Below, piece by piece: positions 1 through 5,631 of a stretch of 9,214 nt of DNA (position 1 is the first letter of the stretch; every line of letters starts with the position of its first letter). The stretch spans positions 1-9,214 of the forward strand of contig JAJUHR010000052.1 of assembly GCA_029267795.1 (NCBI GenBank), read 5' to 3'. Below the pieces are notes generated by a model. It worked only from the letters and a program-made list of their open reading frames with translations, was not told where the DNA came from and searched no databases. A program made the position numbers and the translations under genes. The DNA is from Planctomycetota bacterium. GTDB lineage: Bacteria > Planctomycetota > Phycisphaerae > Phycisphaerales > Phycisphaeraceae.

Positions 1-2
1 GC

Positions 3-218
3 CGCCCGGCGGGGAAGCCTTTGGAATTGACCTTGCCTGACGGCAGGTTGATCACCACCGAGGTGCTGGGGAGTTGTCTGATCCGCTGGCGGGGCTGGGG
101 GGCTTACTTCGACGCGCACGGGGTCCAGCCCGGGGACGAGGTCCGTTTTGTACCGGCGGGCCAAGGGCGATATGGTGTGGGTTTCGTGAAGCGGCGCTCC
201 ACGGCGAACGGTGCTTGA
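3..218 (+). CDS. 3' end of an unidentified protein with a possible B3-like beta-barrel
   Basis: The reading frame is open from the first bases of the window to a TGA at 216-218. No convincing start is visible: TTG codons at 21, 27 and 33 are possible, but none has a ribosome binding site, so this is most likely the C-terminal 71 residues of a longer protein. The visible part alternates predicted beta strands with a central GWGAYFDAHGVQPGDEVRF segment and ends in a basic KRR stretch. The order 'LPDGR ... GW..YF..hGV.pGDeV.F ... y.V.F' resembles the second half of B3/EcoRII-N DNA-binding pseudobarrels; this is a pattern match by eye, not a confirmed family. It ends 37 nt before nadC on the same strand, so co-transcription is likely. 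Presence of a real gene is fairly sure; its function is unknown. Confidence 0.55.
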   Translation, partial: RPAGKPLELTLPDGRLITTEVLGSCLIRWRGWGAYFDAHGVQPGDEVRFVPAGQGRYGVGFVKRRSTANGA

Positions 219-255
219 CTGGGCCGGGCCATCGGGGTGAATCCGATCGAGGTCG

Positions 256-1200
256 ATGTCCAACCCTTTGTTTCAAAACGGCGCTGGCTGGCCGCGGCTG
301 GAGGGCTTCGTCAGCCCGACCCAATTGCGGGAGCTGATCGCGCGTGCCCGGGAAGAGGACCTGGGGCCCCGGGGCGTGGACGTGACGAGCGAGCAGTTGA
401 TCCCCGCGGGGCACAGCTGCGAGGCGGTGGTTCGCGCCCGACAACCCGGCAGGCTGGCGGGGGTGGCGTTGCTGGCGGCGATCGTCGAGGTGTACAACAC
501 GGCGCTGCGGGGGTCGCCGCCTGTGGAGGTGCGCGGCGGCGCCCAGGACGGCCAAGCGGTCGAAATGGGTGGTGTGGTGGCCCGGTTAACCGGGTCGATG
601 CGCGGCGTGCTGGCGGTGGAACGCGTGGCGCTGAATTTCCTGACGCACTTAAGCGGCGTGGCGACGCTGACCCACCGGTTCGTCCAGGCCGTCGCGGGGA
701 CGCGGGCGAAAATCTACGACACGCGTAAGACCCTGCCGGGGCTGCGGGCGCTGGAGAAATACGCGGTGGCGTGCGGGGGCGGGCACAACCACCGCTTCGG
801 GCTTTACGACGCGGTGCTGGTGAAAGACAACCACATCGCCCAGGTCGCGCCCGGGCAGCTCGGCCAGGCGCTGCAGGAGCTGGTCAAGAAGGTGGGAGGC
901 TTGTCCCCCCCGCCGGCGTTTATCGAGGTGGAGGTGGACTCGCTGGATCAACTCGAACGGGTGCTTGAGGACGTGCCTGCCGGCATCGACGTGGTGCTGC
1001 TGGACAACATGCCCCTGGACCAGATCCAAGAGGCGGTGGAGATCCGATACCTGCTCGCCCCGCACGTTCAACTGGAGGCCAGCGGGGGCGTCACCCTGCA
1101 AAACGTGCGGCAGATCGCGCTGACGGGGGTGGACCGCATCTCGGTGGGGGCGATCACGCACTCGGCGCCGGCTCTGGACCTGGGTCTGGACATCGTGTGA
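256..1200 (+). CDS. nadC: nicotinate-nucleotide pyrophosphorylase (quinolinate phosphoribosyltransferase)
   Basis: NadC converts quinolinate and PRPP to nicotinate mononucleotide, CO2 and pyrophosphate in cytosolic de novo NAD synthesis. The 314-residue product has the family signatures in order: EEDLG near residues 33-37, ERVALNFLTHLSGVAT at 122-137, the PRPP/quinolinate-binding DTRKTLPGLR at 155-164, HNHRFGLYD at 177-185, KDNH at 190-193, EVEVD at 224-228, LLDN at 248-251, EASGGV at 274-279 and DRISVGA at 293-299. It is slightly longer than the usual 280-300 residues because of a leading segment and a small GGLSPPP loop near 214-220. An in-frame TGA at 238-240 makes ATG 256 the only upstream ATG; the GAGG at 249-252 is too close (3 nt) to be a good ribosome binding site. 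The stop overlaps the birA start, indicating an operon. Confidence 0.97.
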   Translation: MSNPLFQNGAGWPRLEGFVSPTQLRELIARAREEDLGPRGVDVTSEQLIPAGHSCEAVVRARQPGRLAGVALLAAIVEVYNTALRGSPPVEVRGGAQDGQAVEMGGVVARLTGSMRGVLAVERVALNFLTHLSGVATLTHRFVQAVAGTRAKIYDTRKTLPGLRALEKYAVACGGGHNHRFGLYDAVLVKDNHIAQVAPGQLGQALQELVKKVGGLSPPPAFIEVEVDSLDQLERVLEDVPAGIDVVLLDNMPLDQIQEAVEIRYLLAPHVQLEASGGVTLQNVRQIALTGVDRISVGAITHSAPALDLGLDIV

Positions 1201-2291
1201 ACCCGCAGTCGATCCAACCCGAGGGGCTAGGCGGGCATGCTGGCTTGTCGGCCGATCTGTCCCCGCCTCTGCAAGTGTGCGCCCCCCTGCTTGATGCGCT
1301 GCTCCAGCGGCGGGAACCGGTGGCGGTCGAAGCCCTGGCGGAGCGGCTGGGCCTTGCGTCCTCGGTCGTGATAAAGGAATTGGGCCGGTTGCGAGCCGCG
1401 GGGTGCCCGATCGAGTCGCACCCGACCGGCGGGGTAGCGCTGGGAGAGGCACCCCTGCCCGTGTGGCTGGACTATCTACGGTGGTCGTGCGGGGCCAACC
1501 CTCGGCGGGTGATCGAGGTTTACCGTCGCGTCGGCAGCACGCAGGACGTGGTCCGCCGGATCGTGGAAAGCTACGGCTGGGCGGCGGACGGGGCGGTGGC
1601 GGTGGCGGAGGAACAGACCGCCGGCCGGGGGCGGTTGGGCCGCACGTGGGTAGCGCCCGCGGGCACGGGCGCGATCTTTAGCATGGCCCACCGCGTCCCT
1701 GCGAACCTGGCGGGTCAGGGGTCGATCGATCGGCTGACGCTGGTGACTGCGGTGGCGGTGGCCCGAGCGATCGAAGCGGTGGCGGGTGACCCCCGGATCC
1801 CCCGGATTCCCCGGATTCCCCAGATCCCGGTGACGATCAAATGGCCCAATGATTTGTTGATCCACGGTCAAAAAGTGGCGGGCATCCTGGTCGAGGCGTT
1901 CCAGACGCCGGCGATGCCCGGGGGCGTGGCGGCGGTGATCGGTGTGGGGGTCAACGTGGCCCTACGGCCGGAGCACCTGCCCGCGGGGGCGGCCCCGTGG
2001 CGCGGGCGGTTCACGAGCCTGATTCTGCAGGGTGTTCATGTCGAGCGGCTGCGGGTGATCGCCGCGGCGGTGCGGGAGTTGGATCGGGCCCTGACCCAAG
2101 AAGACGTGACCCCCCTCTTGAACGAGTGGCGACGCCGCTGCCCCATGCTGGGCGGGCGGGTCCATGTGCAAACGAACGGCCAGACGCTGAGCGGTCAGGT
2201 AATCGACATCGATCCCTTGGCGGGGTTGATCCTTCGCACCGACGGGGGCCAGATCGTGCACCTGCCCGCCGAGGCCAGCACGGTGCTGTGA
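1197..2291 (+). CDS. birA: biotin--[acetyl-CoA-carboxylase] ligase with N-terminal HTH (BirA, group II)
   Basis: BirA makes biotinyl-5'-AMP and transfers biotin to the carrier lysine of acetyl-CoA carboxylase and similar enzymes. Visible parts of the 364-residue product: an N-terminal winged-helix-like region (about 26-82, with LAERLGLASSVVIKELGRL), then the ligase core with GSTQD (113-117), the biotinyl-AMP loop EEQTAGRGRLGR (138-149), IKWPNDLL (214-221), KVAGILVE (226-232) and IGVGVNVA (248-255), and a C-terminal SH3-like domain (about 317-362). The HTH makes it a candidate biotin-responsive repressor, but no biotin operator is evident here. The start is GTG 1197, overlapping the nadC stop as GTGA, so translation is probably coupled. 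Oddly, a PRI-PRI-PRI-PQI tripeptide repeat (199-210) precedes the KWPND strand. Confidence 0.95.
   Translation: MNPQSIQPEGLGGHAGLSADLSPPLQVCAPLLDALLQRREPVAVEALAERLGLASSVVIKELGRLRAAGCPIESHPTGGVALGEAPLPVWLDYLRWSCGANPRRVIEVYRRVGSTQDVVRRIVESYGWAADGAVAVAEEQTAGRGRLGRTWVAPAGTGAIFSMAHRVPANLAGQGSIDRLTLVTAVAVARAIEAVAGDPRIPRIPRIPQIPVTIKWPNDLLIHGQKVAGILVEAFQTPAMPGGVAAVIGVGVNVALRPEHLPAGAAPWRGRFTSLILQGVHVERLRVIAAAVRELDRALTQEDVTPLLNEWRRRCPMLGGRVHVQTNGQTLSGQVIDIDPLAGLILRTDGGQIVHLPAEASTVL
1792..1827 (+). repeat. four-unit 9-nt tandem repeat inside birA
   Basis: Four imperfect 9-nt units follow one another: CCCGGATCC (1792-1800), CCCGGATTC (1801-1809), CCCGGATTC (1810-1818) and CCCAGATCC (1819-1827). Because the unit is a multiple of three, the reading frame is kept and the repeat encodes PRI/PQI tripeptides. 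Such repeats can gain or lose units by replication slippage without breaking the gene; whether this one varies cannot be seen from one sequence. Confidence 0.9.
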
Positions 2292-2319
2292 TCGAGTGAG
2301 CGAATTTCACGGGGCCCAA

Positions 2320-2339
2320 CCTCGCGTTGCCACGCGGGG
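2320..2339 (+). terminator. weak stem-loop 28 nt after birA
   Basis: CCTCGCG (2320-2326) pairs with CGCGGGG (2333-2339), seven pairs including one T-G wobble, around a 6-nt loop. It sits just after the birA stop and could end nadC-birA transcription, but no T tract follows, so it is not a canonical intrinsic terminator. Confidence 0.3.
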
Positions 2340-2382
2340 CTGGAGCGGGTTCACTTTAGCCTGTGGTGGATTGCTGTTGCGA

Positions 2383-2448
2383 CACCGCTTGCAAGCAAGC
2401 GGTGGCACCCCCCCGGTGAGTCGCGTCAGCAAGCGGTGGCACCCCCGG
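2383..2448 (+). repeat. palindrome plus direct repeat in the convergent gap
   Basis: CACCGCTTGC (2383-2392) and GCAAGCGGTG (2395-2404) form a perfect 10-bp inverted repeat with only AA between them. The second arm runs into GCACCCCCCCGG. About 34 nt further on, the 3' arm and its tail recur as a direct repeat: AGCAAGCGGTGGCACCCCC starts at 2394 and again at 2428. The region lies between the ends of birA (plus) and the aminotransferase gene (minus), where dispersed palindromic elements often settle and where a hairpin could act on transcripts from both sides. No T tract follows on either strand. I suspect one full and one half copy of a genome-wide repeat, which one window cannot prove. Confidence 0.7.
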
Positions 2449-2476
2449 AGGCGGGGCTGGAAAGTCGAAAACGACG

Positions 2477-3646
2477 TCAGCCTTCGGCCAGTTCCAGCAG
2501 CAGATCCAGGCCGCGGTCGAGCGTGGCGTCGTCGCAGGCATAGCTGATGCGGAAATGCGTGTCGCGGCTGCTGAAGACCGAGCCGGGGATGATCAGCAGG
2601 CCGCGGGCGATGGCTCGTTCGACGAACTGGGTGGCGGTCAGGCCCAGGTGAGGCGGGACTTTGGGGAAGGCGTAGAACGCCCCGCCGGGTAGGGTCAGCT
2701 CATAGGCTGGCGAGAGGCGCTCGACGAGGCGGTCGCGCTTGCGGAGGTAGGCGTCGATGTGCTCGGTCATGTCCACGTCCAGGGCCGCCACGCCCGCCAG
2801 CTGGACCATCGAGGGGGCGCAGACGAACGAATACTGCTGGAGCTTGGTCATCTGCTCGATGATCGGCCTGGGGCCGGCCGCGTAGCCGAGGCGCCAGCCG
2901 GTCATGCCATAGGTCTTGGAAAAGCCGCGGAGCAGGAGGAGGTTATTCGTGTAGGCCGCTGGGGACGGACAACGCAACACGCCGCTGCCCGCGGGGCGCT
3001 CGATTTTTTCGTAGCAGAACGCGTCGTAGATTTCGTCGGAAAGAATGAGAAAGTTCCGCTGCTGCGCCAGCTCGACGAGGCCTCGGCAGCTCGGGTCGGT
3101 CGCGACGACGCCGGTGGGGTTCGAGGGCGTGTTGAACAGCAGCAGCTTCGTGCGGGGGGTGACGTGCGGCTCGATGCGCTGGGGGGTGATCTGGAAATCC
3201 GGATAGGTATCCACGTACACCGCTGTGGCGCCGACCAGGGCGACCAGATGGCGGTACGAAACGAAATACGGGTCCGGGACGATCACCTCGTCGCCGGGGC
3301 CGACGCACGCGAGCAAGGCCAGCATCAGGCCACCGGAGACGCCGGAGGTGATGAGCAAGCCCGGTTCGTCGCCCGGGGCGCCCCAATCGGGGAACTCTTC
3401 GGCGAGACGCTGCATCAGTTTGTCGCGGAGAGACGCGGCGCCCTGCGTAGGGGTGTACTGGTTGAAGCCCCGTTGGATCGCCTGGATCGCTGCGTCTGCG
3501 ATAGGCTGGGGCACGCGGAAGTGCGGCTGGCCGATCGAGAGGTTGATCGGGTCTTTGAGTTTCGCGGCCAGGTCGAACACGCGGCGGATGCCCGACGCGT
3601 CGATCGCGCGTGCCCGGCTGCTGATGTATCGCTGTGGGTCGAACAT
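2477..3646 (-). CDS. class I PLP-dependent aminotransferase (aspartate aminotransferase-like)
   Basis: A fold-type I aminotransferase of 389 residues, the normal length for the AspC/ArAT-like group; it transfers an amino group between an amino acid and a 2-oxoacid in the cytosol. Visible motifs: SIGQPHF (37-43), YTPTQG (64-69) of the substrate-binding region, PDPYF (124-128), NTPSNPTG (172-179), SDEIYD (203-208), and the PLP-lysine segment RGFSKTYGMTGWRLGY (240-255) with Lys244 as the Schiff-base residue. Arg366 in FRISYA is the expected carboxylate-binding arginine. The start ATG at 3646 gives MFDPQRY. The frame stays open further upstream, but that part is Pro/Arg-rich, overlaps the small-basic-protein gene in another frame, and is not family-like. 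No Shine-Dalgarno site is visible. The gene follows the small-basic-protein gene after 160 nt. The substrate cannot be assigned; it does not look like DapL. Confidence 0.93.
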   Translation of the reverse strand: MFDPQRYISSRARAIDASGIRRVFDLAAKLKDPINLSIGQPHFRVPQPIADAAIQAIQRGFNQYTPTQGAASLRDKLMQRLAEEFPDWGAPGDEPGLLITSGVSGGLMLALLACVGPGDEVIVPDPYFVSYRHLVALVGATAVYVDTYPDFQITPQRIEPHVTPRTKLLLFNTPSNPTGVVATDPSCRGLVELAQQRNFLILSDEIYDAFCYEKIERPAGSGVLRCPSPAAYTNNLLLLRGFSKTYGMTGWRLGYAAGPRPIIEQMTKLQQYSFVCAPSMVQLAGVAALDVDMTEHIDAYLRKRDRLVERLSPAYELTLPGGAFYAFPKVPPHLGLTATQFVERAIARGLLIIPGSVFSSRDTHFRISYACDDATLDRGLDLLLELAEG

Positions 3647-3806
3647 GGGCGGCGGGTGGAAGGCGGCTGCGGGCGTGGGCCACGGTTGCTGCGGCTGACC
3701 GGCAAGGGGTAACGTGCGGGAAGGCAAGCCCCGGGGGGCATCGCTGTGCCGGGCCCCCACTACCTCCGCCCGGGCGAGGCTACGACCAAGCGAAAAACGC
3801 GACCGA

Positions 3807-4130
3807 TCAGGCCTTCTTTGCGGCGCCCTTGGCAGCCGGCGCGGCGGCTTTGGCTGGGGCTGCGGCACCGGGAGCGGCGGCGGCTGCAGGGGCGGCGCCC
3901 GCGGCGGCGGGAGCGGCGGCGCCGGCCTCGGCGGCTGCGGCGGCTTTCTTGGCGGTCTTGCCACCGGTGGCGACCTTGCGGTTGGCCACCTTGGGAAGCC
4001 CCAGCGGATCGCCGCCGGCCAGGTCGAACTTACCCCTGACCGCGAGTTTGGCGATGCGTTCCGCGCGCGACAACACGTTGCAGTGGCGGCTGAGGTTCGA
4101 AGCGCTCTTGAGGCTGCGATCGATGCTCAT
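3807..4130 (-). CDS. PVC-superphylum small basic signature protein with Ala/Pro/Lys-rich tail
   Basis: The first ~57 residues (MSIDRSLKSASNLSRHCNVL, then LSRAERIAKLAVRGKF at 20-35 and GLPKVANRKV at 44-53) match, from memory, the small basic protein family (TIGR04137-type) found in Planctomycetes, Verrucomicrobia, Chlamydiae and Lentisphaerae. Its molecular role is not established; nucleic-acid or ribosome association has been suggested because of its charge. Usual members are about 50-65 residues with a short lysine tail. This one has 107: residues 58-107 are almost only Ala, Pro, Lys and Gly, ending AAPAKAAAPAAKGAAKKA, like bacterial histone-H1-like tails. ATG 4130 is chosen because homology begins there and it overlaps the TGA of the upstream gene as ATGA; there is no Shine-Dalgarno site, so translational coupling is likely. 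Family assignment is by recognition. Confidence 0.85.
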   Translation of the reverse strand: MSIDRSLKSASNLSRHCNVLSRAERIAKLAVRGKFDLAGGDPLGLPKVANRKVATGGKTAKKAAAAAEAGAAAPAAAGAAPAAAAAPGAAAPAKAAAPAAKGAAKKA

Positions 4131-4957
4131 GGCTGGTTCGCCTTGGTAATACTCTCTGCGATCGGCTCTCCCTCGAACAGGTCGAGGTAGATCCCGCTCT
4201 TGGAAAAATCCGGGCCCAATTTCTGGCTGCTCCAGGCCCGGCCCAGTTGGCGTAGCGCCTGCTCCAGTTGCTGGCGGGCGGAGCTGGTCAGTTCTTCTCG
4301 GACAAAGCCCCGCAACGCGATCACCTGGAACAGGCGTTGGTCCGGGCCCCGCACCGCTGCGGCCTCGACCCCCTGGCTGGCGAGGAACAGGACCAGCCGC
4401 TCCGCGTCGGCCTGGGGGTAGTGGGCCAAAACGAAATAGTTTAGACCGACCGCCCTGGGTTCGCCAGTGCCCTTGAGCAGCAGCGGCAGATCGCCCGGCG
4501 TGGGCTGGAGAGCGGGGCTGGTGCGCGTCGGCGCAGGGCCCGCCTGGGTGCCGACCACTGTGGGAGCCGCCAACGACGGCACGTGGCCCGCTTGGCTGGT
4601 CGTCACCGCGCCGGCGTGAAAGTCGCGTTCTGCCCGGCGGTACCCCCGCCAAATCCCGACCCAGTAGCTCAGCAGGATCAGTCCCACGAGGCCCAGGGCC
4701 AGGAGCCACACCGCGCCGTTGGGCAAGCGGAATACGATCGGGGGCTGGCCGCTTTCCCAAAACCGCCAAGGGGAGGCGGGTGCAACGCCGGCGCCGGAAG
4801 CGGGGGCAAGCTCCACCGGGGCCGGGGCCAGCGTCGGGCTGACGCTCAGCGTCGCGGGGCGTTGATCCCGGGGCGGCGCGGCATCGTCACCCCCGCCCGT
4901 GGAGACCTTCTGCATCACCTCATAAGGAGCCAGCCCACCTCGGCGACGTAATGGCAT
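4127..4957 (-). CDS. single-pass membrane protein with SPOR-like C-terminal domain
   Basis: A 276-residue protein of unknown function. The N-terminus (MPLRRRGGLAPYEVMQK) is basic, and residues 20-80 are Pro/Ala-rich and probably disordered. One clear transmembrane helix covers about 81-103 (VWLLALGLVGLILLSYWVGIW), followed by WRGYRRAERD, so the N-terminus is probably cytoplasmic and the C-terminus outside by the positive-inside trend (the basic residues on both sides make this uncertain). A Pro/Thr-rich linker (115-160) leads to a compact domain at about 170-245: YFVLAHYPQADAERLVLFLASQGVEAAAV and LFQVIALRGF have the beta-alpha-beta pattern of SPOR domains, which bind denuded peptidoglycan. 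This fold call is by pattern only. It lies 106 nt after acpS and its stop overlaps the small-basic-protein start (ATGA). A role at the cell envelope is inferred. Confidence 0.8.
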   Translation of the reverse strand: MPLRRRGGLAPYEVMQKVSTGGGDDAAPPRDQRPATLSVSPTLAPAPVELAPASGAGVAPASPWRFWESGQPPIVFRLPNGAVWLLALGLVGLILLSYWVGIWRGYRRAERDFHAGAVTTSQAGHVPSLAAPTVVGTQAGPAPTRTSPALQPTPGDLPLLLKGTGEPRAVGLNYFVLAHYPQADAERLVLFLASQGVEAAAVRGPDQRLFQVIALRGFVREELTSSARQQLEQALRQLGRAWSSQKLGPDFSKSGIYLDLFEGEPIAESITKANQP

Positions 4958-5063
4958 GGTTACCCCACAATCTCGGCGCGGGCAGGCGTTTCCGCACCGT
5001 GTCTTGAACGTTCGCAGGCCCTTCCGGGCCGCAGAGGCGGATTCTGGACGCGCGGCCGGACGG

Positions 5064-5465
5064 TCAGCCCTGCTGCGTAGACTCCGTCGCCACGCCGATC
5101 GCGCTGGCTGTGGCGTGCGTGGCGATGTGGCTGATGCTGATCCACCACTGGTCGATGCCCAATTCCTCCGCTACACGCAGGCCCTGGCCGTGCAGGACCA
5201 CTTTCGGCTTACCCGACGGCTCGCGCTGGATCTCGACGTCCGTCCACGCGATGCCATTGCGCCAGCCGGTGCCCAAGGCTTTGAGGATGGCCTCCTTGGC
5301 GGCGAACCGGCCGGCCAGGTGCTCGATCTGGCGGCGTTTATCGCGGGCGTATTCGCGTTCCGCCTGGGTGAAGCAACGGCTTAAAAAACGTTCGCCGAAC
5401 TCCTCCCAGAGCTTCGCCACGCGCTCGATTTCCACTAGGTCGATGCCGTGCCCGACGATCCGCAT
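5064..5465 (-). CDS. acpS: holo-[acyl-carrier-protein] synthase
   Basis: AcpS moves the 4'-phosphopantetheine arm of CoA onto a serine of acyl carrier protein, activating it for fatty-acid synthesis. The 133-residue product has the usual length. GHGIDLVEIERV at 5-16 carries the Mg-binding Asp9, and RFAAKEAILKALG at 53-65 carries Glu58, the second metal ligand; ISISHIATHATASAIG at 109-124 is the C-terminal family strand, where SHIATHATA replaces the common SHt..yA.A. The start ATG 5465 gives the normal MRIVGHGIDL beginning; no Shine-Dalgarno site precedes it. It is the first gene of the minus-strand group and is transcribed away from mqnE. Confidence 0.95.
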   Translation of the reverse strand: MRIVGHGIDLVEIERVAKLWEEFGERFLSRCFTQAEREYARDKRRQIEHLAGRFAAKEAILKALGTGWRNGIAWTDVEIQREPSGKPKVVLHGQGLRVAEELGIDQWWISISHIATHATASAIGVATESTQQG

Positions 5466-5534
5466 GTACCCGGTAGTGTCTTCGCAAGCCGAGGATTGTC
5501 AAACCGCGCTTGCGGCTGGGACGACCGCCGATCG

Positions 5535-5553
5535 AGCCCCCCGCCGGGGGGCT
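5535..5553. promoter_or_regulatory. GC-rich hairpin in the acpS/mqnE divergent region
   Basis: AGCCCCCC (5535-5542) and GGGGGGCT (5546-5553) form a perfect 8-bp stem with a 3-nt loop. No T tract follows on either strand, so it is not a standard terminator. It lies 79 nt before the mqnE start and 70 nt before acpS, so it would be in the 5' leader of either gene or form a DNA cruciform or protein site. The surrounding intergenic region (5466-5631) also holds CGCAAGC (5483-5489) inverted against GCTTGCG (5508-5514) and a small AT-rich patch, CATATCTTATGAAAAT (5575-5590), that could contain a -10 element, but no matching -35 box is convincing. Confidence 0.45.
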
Positions 5554-5631
5554 GTGCACACCGGGCCGCTGGAGCATATCTTATGAAAATCGAACCGGGG
5601 GGATCGGCGCCCGACACCCGACAGTGAACCC

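Noticed and set aside
2759..3712. 317-codon open frame on the plus strand opposite the aminotransferase
   Set aside because: Antisense shadow of a gene with all catalytic motifs intact; its Arg/Gly/Val-rich composition has no recognisable domain.
3840..3950. GC-rich triplet-like stretch as a possible microsatellite or non-coding repeat
   Set aside because: It is explained by the Ala/Pro-rich coding tail of the small basic protein; codons vary and no fixed unit repeats.
3647..3964. N-terminal extension of the aminotransferase frame by 106 residues
   Set aside because: The extension is Pro/Arg-rich, overlaps the small-basic-protein gene in another frame, and the normal family N-terminus starts at ATG 3646.
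4131..4769. N-terminal extension of the small-basic-protein frame into the membrane-protein gene
   Set aside because: The PVC family homology begins at ATG 4130, and the upstream part is an out-of-frame reading of the membrane-protein gene.
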